Positions 1 to 3,194 of a stretch of DNA of 5,063 nt are shown here, piece by piece. The DNA comes from Syntrophobacterales bacterium (GTDB lineage: Bacteria > Desulfobacterota > Syntrophorhabdia > Syntrophorhabdales > WCHB1-27), in NCBI GenBank assembly GCA_017881765.1, contig JADGQN010000351.1, positions 1 through 5,063 on the forward strand, in the 5' to 3' direction. The translations under genes and the position numbers were made by a program. Each line of letters starts with the position of its first letter. Position 1 is the stretch's first letter. The notes under the pieces are model-generated. The model was not told the origin of the DNA. It did no database searches and worked only from the letters and a program-made list of their open reading frames with translations.

Positions 1-1134
1 CGGGGCTTTGCGATGAAATTCTATACCGAGGAAGGCAACTGGGATCTCGTGGGTAACAACACGCCCGTCTTCTTCATGCGCGATCCGCTGAAGTTCCCCG
101 ATCTCAACCACGCCGTCAAGCGCGACCCTCGCACGAACATGCGGAGCGCCAAAAACAACTGGGACTTCTGGAGCTCTTTGCCCGAGGCCCTGCACCAGGT
201 CACCATCGTCATGAGCGACCGGGGGATTCCCGCCTCCTTCCGCCACATGCACGGCTTCGGCAGCCACACCTTCAGCTTCATCAACGCCAAGAACGAGCGC
301 TCCTGGGTCAAGTTCCACCTGAAGACCCAGCAGGGGATCAAGACCCTCACCGATGCGGAGGCCGAGGCGATCGTTGCCAAGGATCGGGAAAGTAACCAGC
401 GCGACCTCTACGAGAGCATCGAAAAGAAGGACTTCCCCCGCTGGACCTTCTATGTGCAGATCATGCCGGAGAAGGACGCGGCGAAATATCACTTTCATCC
501 CTTCGATCTCACCAAGGTCTGGCTCCACAAAGATTATCCCATGATCGAGGTGGGTGTCCTCGAACTAAACCGTAACCCTGAAAACTATTTTGCCGATGTC
601 GAGCAGGCGGCCTTCAACCCGGCCAATGTCGTGCCCGGCATCAGTTTCTCGCCTGACAAGATGCTGCAGGGGCGACTCTTTTCCTACGGCGACGCCCAGC
701 GCTACCGCCTGGGCCTGAACCACCACCAGATCCCGGTCAACGCGCCCCGTTGCCCGTACCACAGTTATCACCGCGACGGCTCCATGCGGGTGGATGGCAA
801 CTACGGCAGCACCCTCGGCTATGAGCCCAACAGCTACGGTGAATGGCAACAGCAGCCGGACTTCGCCGAGCCGCCCCTGGCCCTAGAGGGGGCCGCCGAC
901 CACTGGAACTTCCGCGATGACGATGTCGACTACTACACACAGCCCGGCTTACTCTTCCGCCTGATGAGCGCCGACCAGCAGAAGGCCCTCTTCGGCAACA
1001 CCGCCCGCTCCATCGGCGGTGCGCCGCGGGAGATTCAGCTCCGTCACATCGGCAATTGCCTGAAGGCCGACCCCGCATACGGCAAAGGGGTGGCCGACGC
1101 TTTGGGCATACTGCTGGGTGAGGTGAAGAAATAG
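1..1134 (+). CDS. katA: Monofunctional haem catalase, C-terminal part (5'-truncated by window edge)
   Basis: This enzyme converts hydrogen peroxide to water and oxygen using haem b. The reading frame is open from base 1 (RGFA precedes the first Met at 13), and RGFAMKFYTEEGNWD is an internal family motif, so that Met is not the start. By recall of small-subunit (clade 3) catalases such as the Proteus mirabilis enzyme (about 484 aa), roughly 107 N-terminal residues, including the distal catalytic His, lie outside the window. Counting from Met 13, visible landmarks are the distal-pocket Asn in GNNTPVFF (residue 16), SDRGIP, the KFH segment used for NADPH contact in the family (His102), NPFDLTKVW-type HPFDLTKVW, SPDKMLQGRLFSY with the proximal haem-ligand Tyr225 (codon 685-687) and its helper Arg221, NHHQIPVNAP, and the C-terminal catalase-related domain. 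The C-terminus is complete and of clade-3 length. Codons favour G/C at third positions more than the other genes here. It is probably cytoplasmic. The family call is very secure; the symbol katA is by similarity only. Confidence 0.96.
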   Translation, partial: RGFAMKFYTEEGNWDLVGNNTPVFFMRDPLKFPDLNHAVKRDPRTNMRSAKNNWDFWSSLPEALHQVTIVMSDRGIPASFRHMHGFGSHTFSFINAKNERSWVKFHLKTQQGIKTLTDAEAEAIVAKDRESNQRDLYESIEKKDFPRWTFYVQIMPEKDAAKYHFHPFDLTKVWLHKDYPMIEVGVLELNRNPENYFADVEQAAFNPANVVPGISFSPDKMLQGRLFSYGDAQRYRLGLNHHQIPVNAPRCPYHSYHRDGSMRVDGNYGSTLGYEPNSYGEWQQQPDFAEPPLALEGAADHWNFRDDDVDYYTQPGLLFRLMSADQQKALFGNTARSIGGAPREIQLRHIGNCLKADPAYGKGVADALGILLGEVKK

Positions 1135-1169
1135 GCTTAGAGTCATCCTCCTAAATAAAGGGTTCATGA

Positions 1170-1206
1170 AGGGCCTGGTAAACGCTGACGCGATTTGCCA
1201 GGCCCT
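1170..1206 (+). terminator. Stem-loop downstream of catalase, probable transcription terminator or 3'-end protector
   Basis: AGGGCCTGG (1170-1178) pairs perfectly with CCAGGCCCT (1198-1206). The stem continues inward through TAAA/TTTG with one G-T pair, and CGC/GCG can close a TGAC loop if A1193 bulges out. It begins 35 bp after the catalase stop. The downstream arm is followed by CTATACC rather than a T-run, so a classical intrinsic terminator is not proven. It could instead be a Rho-dependent end with a stabilising hairpin. Confidence 0.6.
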
Positions 1207-1208
1207 CT

Positions 1209-1347
1209 ATACCAATTCGCCTTCAAGCGTATACCTTCGTTGTCGCTACGTCGCTCTCCTCGACGTACTTATAGTACGCCCGGGTACCCGCTTGCGGGTG
1301 GGGCTCCTCGCTGCCGCCTCGGTCTCCGCATGAATACAAATTGGTAT
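1209..1347. repeat. MITE/REP-like non-coding repeat element, 139 bp, with 9-bp terminal inverted repeats
   Basis: The ends are ATACCAATT (1209-1217) and AATTGGTAT (1339-1347), exact inverse complements. The interior is GC-rich and rich in secondary structure: CGTACT/AGTACG around TAT (1264-1278), ACCCGC/GCGGGT around TT (1286-1299), an outer GCCC/GGGC pair (1278-1281 with 1301-1304), and CTCCTCG repeated 48 bp apart (1256-1262, 1304-1310). No transposase is encoded, as expected for a non-autonomous element. From memory, similar AATTGGTAT-ended structured repeats are dispersed in environmental bacterial genomes, but I could not search. The exact boundaries and any target duplication are uncertain; the element abuts the catalase 3' hairpin. 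Confidence 0.6.
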
Positions 1348-1467
1348 TAGCCTGGTCGTAATAATAGACGTCCAGCACTGACTTAACTACTCCTCTCTCC
1401 GCACTACCATAACCGGCCAAATAGAATGATGTTGTCATACATTGAGTAATCTACAATTACCCAATAA

Positions 1468-1479
1468 ATAAATATTTAT
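1468..1479. promoter_or_regulatory. 12-bp perfect AT palindrome upstream of the RHH gene
   Basis: ATAAATATTTAT is identical to its reverse complement. It lies 8 bp before the GTCAACT palindrome and about 70 bp upstream of the RHH start codon. It could be a second operator half, an UP-like element, or simply a product of local AT richness. Confidence 0.3.
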
Positions 1480-1486
1480 CATTTTA

Positions 1487-1504
1487 GTCAACTTTTTAGT
1501 TGAC
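1487..1504. promoter_or_regulatory. Inverted repeat GTCAACT-TTTT-AGTTGAC, candidate operator
   Basis: Perfect 7-bp arms (1487-1493 and 1498-1504) flank TTTT. The right arm overlaps the TTGACA box at 1500-1505, a position where a bound repressor would block RNA polymerase. RHH proteins of the Arc/MetJ/CopG type commonly bind short inverted or direct repeats in their own promoters, so autoregulation by the downstream gene product is a reasonable inference. The motif TTTTAGT also recurs directly, 12 bp apart (1482-1488, 1494-1500). Confidence 0.45.
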
Positions 1505-1536
1505 ATCGCAGCATAACTGGATTATTAGTATATAAT
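1500..1536 (+). promoter_or_regulatory. Predicted promoter of the RHH/micropeptide operon
   Basis: A consensus -35 box TTGACA (1500-1505) is followed after 17 bp by TATTAG (1523-1528), a four-of-six match to the -10 consensus. A perfect TATAAT lies at 1531-1536, but 25 bp from TTGACA and without a -35 at proper distance. Whichever -10 is used, the leader before the ATG at 1550 would be very short (about 7-15 nt). Confidence 0.45.
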
Positions 1537-1549
1537 ATAAAGAGATATA

Positions 1550-1732
1550 ATGGGAAAGCGAAAGGCAGACAAAGACAAAAAGTCGGTGCCCGTGGTGGTT
1601 CGTCTAAGCAAGACAGAGTACGAGATGGTAGAGAAGAGGGCTTCCGGTCTCGGGATGAATGTCTCTACGTTCCTGAGGCTGCTCATACGCAAGGGTAGGA
1701 TCGAGCTGGATGACAGGGAGCAAAAACTCTAA
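1550..1732 (+). CDS. Small ribbon-helix-helix DNA-binding protein (CopG/Arc/MobC-like), 60 aa
   Basis: This is a predicted dimeric DNA-binding protein, probably a transcriptional regulator acting on its own promoter. A Lys/Arg-rich tail (residues 1-11) precedes a beta strand VPVVVRLS (13-20) whose alternating residues would enter the major groove in an RHH dimer. Helix A follows (about 21-34, KTEYEMVEKRASGL), then a turn with GMN (35-37) and helix B (about 38-49, VSTFLRLLIRKG). The tail is short and charged. The length is typical of single-domain RHH proteins and resembles MobC-like or antitoxin-type members, but no relaxase or toxin gene is adjacent. The start at 1550 is preceded by a weak purine stretch AAAGAG with 5-nt spacing, and Met26 falls inside helix A, so 1550 is the sensible start. 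It sits 19 bp upstream of the micropeptide gene, likely co-transcribed. The fold call is by pattern; its specific role is unknown. Confidence 0.82.
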   Translation: MGKRKADKDKKSVPVVVRLSKTEYEMVEKRASGLGMNVSTFLRLLIRKGRIELDDREQKL

Positions 1733-1737
1733 GGGAA

Positions 1738-1743
1738 AGGAGG
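1738..1743 (+). promoter_or_regulatory. Strong Shine-Dalgarno AGGAGG for the 23-aa micropeptide
   Basis: AGGAGG within AAAGGAGGAA lies 8 nt before the ATG at 1752. It is much better than the site in front of the RHH gene and is the main evidence that the tiny downstream frame is translated. Confidence 0.75.
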
Positions 1744-1751
1744 AACGAACA

Positions 1752-1823
1752 ATGCCCACGAAGAAAAAAGCAGCACCGAAGAAAGCAGCACCGAAGAAGA
1801 AAGCTCCTGCAAAGAAGAAGTAA
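1752..1823 (+). CDS. Lys/Ala/Pro-rich polycationic micropeptide, 23 aa
   Basis: This short frame starts ATG-CCC-ACG and ends AAG-TAA. After MPT it consists only of Lys, Ala and Pro: KKKAAP, KKAAP, KKKAP, then AKKK. Twelve of 23 residues are Lys and there are no acidic residues, so the peptide is extremely basic and almost surely unstructured. Composition and the KKAAP periodicity resemble the C-terminal tails of bacterial histone-H1-like and AlgP-type proteins, which bind DNA or RNA non-specifically; this is a composition analogy, not homology. An exact 15-bp tandem duplication (1767-1781, 1782-1796) generated two of the repeats. A near-perfect Shine-Dalgarno 8 nt upstream and a 19-bp gap from the RHH stop suggest a translated second cistron. 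It could be a nucleic-acid-binding accessory, a remnant of a longer H1-like protein, or a chance low-complexity frame. Confidence 0.65.
   Translation: MPTKKKAAPKKAAPKKKAPAKKK
1767..1796. repeat. Exact 15-bp tandem duplication inside the micropeptide gene
   Basis: AAAGCAGCACCGAAG occurs twice head to tail (1767-1781 and 1782-1796). Each copy encodes KAAPK. The unit is a multiple of three, so copy-number change by slippage would keep the frame and only lengthen or shorten the basic peptide. Confidence 0.85.
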
Positions 1824-1851
1824 GCAAGGCACGGAAAGAGTTCAGGGAACG

Positions 1852-1891
1852 GCTGCGGGGATTGATGTGATCAACGTGGCTTACCCGCAGC
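1852..1891. other. Nested stem-loop after the micropeptide gene
   Basis: GCTGCGGG (1852-1859) pairs perfectly with CCCGCAGC (1884-1891), and inside it TTGAT/ATCAA (1862-1866 with 1870-1874) forms a second hairpin around GTG. There is no T-run after it. It may be a 3'-UTR structure or part of the convergent termination region. Confidence 0.4.
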
Positions 1892-1897
1892 TTGAGG

Positions 1898-1935
1898 AAA
1901 GGGGGCCGTGAGGCAAGGCGCTGAAGGCCCCCTTT
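1898..1935. terminator. Probable bidirectional terminator between the convergent units
   Basis: AAAGGGGGCC (1898-1907) and GGCCCCCTTT (1926-1935) are exact inverse complements around an 18-nt loop. The A-run on one side and T-run on the other give both strands a GC stem ending in TTT, as expected for a terminator serving the RHH operon (+) and cysM (-). The T-tract is only three long on either strand, so efficiency is uncertain. Confidence 0.5.
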
Positions 1936-1946
1936 GCCTAAACCTG

Positions 1947-1977
1947 GCGCCACCCCGTCACGGTGGGCACTTGGCGC
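1947..1977 (-). other. Hairpin overlapping the cysM stop codon
   Basis: GCGCCA (1947-1952) can pair with TGGCGC (1972-1977). Inside, CCACC (1950-1954) can alternatively pair with GGTGG (1962-1966). The structure straddles the cysM stop (1958-1960) and has no following T-run on the minus strand, so it is more likely an mRNA 3'-end structure than a terminator by itself. Confidence 0.3.
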
Positions 1978-2866
1978 AGATTGATCGGAACTGTGTGACG
2001 CTCAGATAGCGGTCGCCCCGGTCGGGCAAGATTACAACTATATTGCCCCTGCTCATGCCGTTGGCCACGAGCAGAGCGCCCGCCATGGCTGCCCCGCTGG
2101 ACATGCCCACGAAGACACCCTCTTTTTGGGCAAGGAGTCGTGTTCTCTCGAAGGCCTCTCCATCCTCGATCACGATTTTGTCATCGAGGTTCTCTTCGCG
2201 ATAAATCTTGGGCACTATTGATTCGTGCATATTTTTCAGGCCCTGGATGGTATGGCCGAGGGTCGGCTCCACGCCGACGATTCTTACCTTTGGTTTCTTT
2301 TCCCTGAAATATTTCGCCAGCCCCATGAGCGTTCCGCCTGTACCCATGCCGGCAACGACCACGTCAACAACGCCTGCGGTCTGGCGATCGATTTCGGGGC
2401 CCGTGGTCTCATAGTGCGCCAGCAGATTGCTTTCGTTATCGTACTGATTGGGCATATAGTACTTGTCCGGCTCAGCGTCGAAGAGCGCGTGGGCCCTTCG
2501 TATTGCACCATCAGTGCCTTCTTTCGCCGGGGTGAGGACTACGTCAGCGCCGAGAGCCTCCAAAATGAGCCTTCTCTCGCTGCTCACACATTCGGGCATA
2601 AAAAGCTTTGCGCGATATCCTTTAGCTGCTGCTATCATGGCGAGGGCTATGCCCGTATTTCCTGACGTCGGCTCCAGGATGACCTTGTCATGGGTAAGCG
2701 CTCCCGACTCCTCGGCCTTCTTGAGCATGTAATACGCCGGGCGGTCCTTGACCGAGCCACCCGGGTTGCATCCCTCGAGTTTACCGAAGATTCTTACCCC
2801 CGAGTTGGGGCTTACATTGTGAAGCTCGATGAGGGGAGTGTTTCCTATCGCGGATAATAACGACAT
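1958..2866 (-). CDS. cysM: PLP-dependent cysteine synthase, CysM type (302 aa)
   Basis: This cytoplasmic enzyme of the last step of cysteine biosynthesis combines an activated serine (O-acetylserine, or possibly O-phosphoserine) with sulfide or another sulfur donor. The protein begins MSLLSAIGNTPLIEL. NPGGSVKDR carries the Schiff-base Lys40, TSGNTG (67-72) is the substrate-carboxylate loop, GMGTGGT (173-179) holds the PLP phosphate, and MSSGAA (255-260) supplies the Ser contacting the pyridine nitrogen. ERRLILEALGA and the ending LPDRGDRYLS match CysM more than CysK, and about 300 aa fits CysM. The tail ends in CAKC followed by two prolines, a CxxC not seen in E. coli CysM. The start at 2866 is chosen because GGAGG lies 9 nt upstream; the frame stays open to 3016, but that extension is arginine-rich, unlike the family, and runs into an intergenic repeat. 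It is monocistronic, divergent from ligA. The family is certain; CysM versus CysK and the true substrate are less so. Confidence 0.95.
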   Translation of the reverse strand: MSLLSAIGNTPLIELHNVSPNSGVRIFGKLEGCNPGGSVKDRPAYYMLKKAEESGALTHDKVILEPTSGNTGIALAMIAAAKGYRAKLFMPECVSSERRLILEALGADVVLTPAKEGTDGAIRRAHALFDAEPDKYYMPNQYDNESNLLAHYETTGPEIDRQTAGVVDVVVAGMGTGGTLMGLAKYFREKKPKVRIVGVEPTLGHTIQGLKNMHESIVPKIYREENLDDKIVIEDGEAFERTRLLAQKEGVFVGMSSGAAMAGALLVANGMSRGNIVVILPDRGDRYLSVTQFRSICAKCPP

Positions 2867-2875
2867 GTCTCTAAA

Positions 2876-2880
2876 CCTCC
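2876..2880 (-). promoter_or_regulatory. Shine-Dalgarno GGAGG that fixes the cysM start
   Basis: Read on the minus strand, GGAGG is 9 nt before the ATG at 2866. This places the start at MSLLSAIGN rather than at the upstream ATG at 3016. Confidence 0.75.
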
Positions 2881-2911
2881 AACTACTCTTTCGAGTCTGG
2901 GCTGCCCTATA

Positions 2912-2940
2912 AGCATAACAAAACGGCGTCCTTCCCTCAA
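2912..2940 (-). promoter_or_regulatory. Predicted sigma70-type promoter of cysM
   Basis: On the minus strand TTGAGG (2940-2935) and TATGCT (2917-2912) are separated by exactly 17 bp, each matching four of six consensus positions. The start of transcription would be near 2905, leaving a leader of about 40 nt that includes the Shine-Dalgarno. No T-box or other long leader structure is visible. Confidence 0.45.
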
Positions 2941-3000
2941 GTCGCCTTCGCAAGGCCTGGCAATAACGTTGAATCACTACGGTGCATTTCCTGCGACTTG
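2938..3000. repeat. Inverted repeat CAAGTCGC / GCGACTTG, possibly a decayed REP-like unit
   Basis: CAAGTCGC (2938-2945) and GCGACTTG (2993-3000) are perfect 8-bp inverse complements 47 bp apart. The left arm abuts a small hairpin GCCTT-CGC-AAGGC (2944-2956). The left arm overlaps the proposed cysM -35 box. It could be a degenerate repeat adjoining the next one or a regulatory site; evidence for either is weak. Confidence 0.3.
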
Positions 3001-3010
3001 CCGCGTGTGC

Positions 3011-3075
3011 CGTCATTCCGGCGGACGTCGGAATCCAGAAACCGGACTGGATGCCGGATCGAGTCCGGCATGACG
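3011..3075. repeat. REP/dRS3-like intergenic repeat with two hairpins
   Basis: The outer ends CGTCATTCCGG (3011-3021) and CCGGCATGACG (3065-3075) are inverse complements with one mismatch. Two local hairpins form: ATTCCGGC/GTCGGAAT with one G-T pair around GGAC (3015-3034), and the perfect ATGCCGGA/TCCGGCAT around TCGAG (3051-3071). An alternative pairing CCGGACT/AGTCCGG (3042-3048, 3062-3068) competes with the second. The GTCATTCC...GGAATCCAG layout is, from memory, a widespread intergenic repeat class in proteobacteria and relatives, resembling the Neisseria dRS3 family; homology was not tested. Confidence 0.75.
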
Positions 3076-3156
3076 CAGAATACTCGGCTGCTTGCAGCGG
3101 AGAAGTTTATTGACTCGCCTGATGGCTGATCGGTCACCATCCTTCTCACGCCGTTG

Positions 3157-3183
3157 TTGAAGATTCTTTCGAGAAGATATATT
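3157..3183 (+). promoter_or_regulatory. Weak candidate promoter of ligA
   Basis: TTGAAG (3157-3162) and TATATT (3178-3183) are promoter-like but only 15 bp apart; TATTCT (3180-3185) would give 17 bp. Transcription would then begin only a few bases before the ligA ATG. A small inverted repeat GAAGA-TATAT-TCTTC (3173-3187) overlaps the -10. Transcription from farther upstream is equally possible. Confidence 0.25.
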
Positions 3184-3194
3184 CTTCAGGTATC

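Larger units (their letters stand above)
1135..1549. other. 415-bp intergenic region: terminator-like hairpin, MITE-like element, AT-rich promoter region
   Basis: The gap between the catalase and the small operon contains no convincing gene. It holds, in order, a long GC-rich stem-loop just after the catalase stop, a 139-bp element bounded by inverted ATACCAATT ends, about 90 bp without obvious structure (1356-1445), and an AT-rich segment from about 1440 with two palindromes and promoter-like boxes. A 71-codon minus-strand frame (1223-1438) crosses the element and its flank, but it has no ribosome-binding site and no recognisable domain. Confidence 0.8.
2867..3194. other. 328-bp divergent intergenic region between cysM and ligA
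   Basis: No gene is supported here. From the cysM side it contains the Shine-Dalgarno and a -10/-35 pair on the minus strand, a hairpin-prone segment at 2938-3000, a 65-bp double-hairpin repeat at 3011-3075, and about 120 bp leading to ligA with only weak promoter boxes. Reading frames through the repeat give MPDSIRHP-like peptides, an artefact typical of this repeat class. Confidence 0.8.

Noticed and set aside
949..1167. Minus-strand frame with AGGAGG directly abutting an internal ATG near 1146
   Set aside because: The Shine-Dalgarno has zero spacing and the frame is antisense to the conserved catalase C-terminus.
1223..1438. 71-codon minus-strand frame with YYKYVEESD-like sequence across the MITE-like element
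   Set aside because: It has no ribosome-binding site and no recognisable domain. More than half of it is translation of the structured repeat, and it ends within the element.
1767..1796. CRISPR-like or direct-repeat array
   Set aside because: There are only two contiguous 15-bp copies without spacers, fully explained as a coding tandem duplication.
1550..1823. Toxin-antitoxin module (RHH antitoxin plus downstream toxin)
   Set aside because: The downstream product is a 23-aa unstructured Lys/Ala/Pro peptide, not a ParE/RelE, PIN or other known toxin fold, and it has no hydrophobic stretch for a membrane toxin.
1729..1953. 74-codon minus-strand frame over the micropeptide and hairpins
   Set aside because: It has a Leu/Ser-rich low-complexity start created by the antisense of the Lys/Ala codons, and it overlaps the structured spacer. 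No supporting start signal was found.
2867..3016. 50-residue N-terminal extension of cysM from the ATG at 3016
   Set aside because: The extension is Arg-rich, unlike any CysM N-terminus, and begins inside the intergenic repeat. A good Shine-Dalgarno and promoter fit the start at 2866 instead.
2937..3149. 70-codon minus-strand frame containing MPDSIRHPVRFLDSD
   Set aside because: This peptide is the usual conceptual translation of the GTCATTCC/GGAATCCAG repeat, not a gene.
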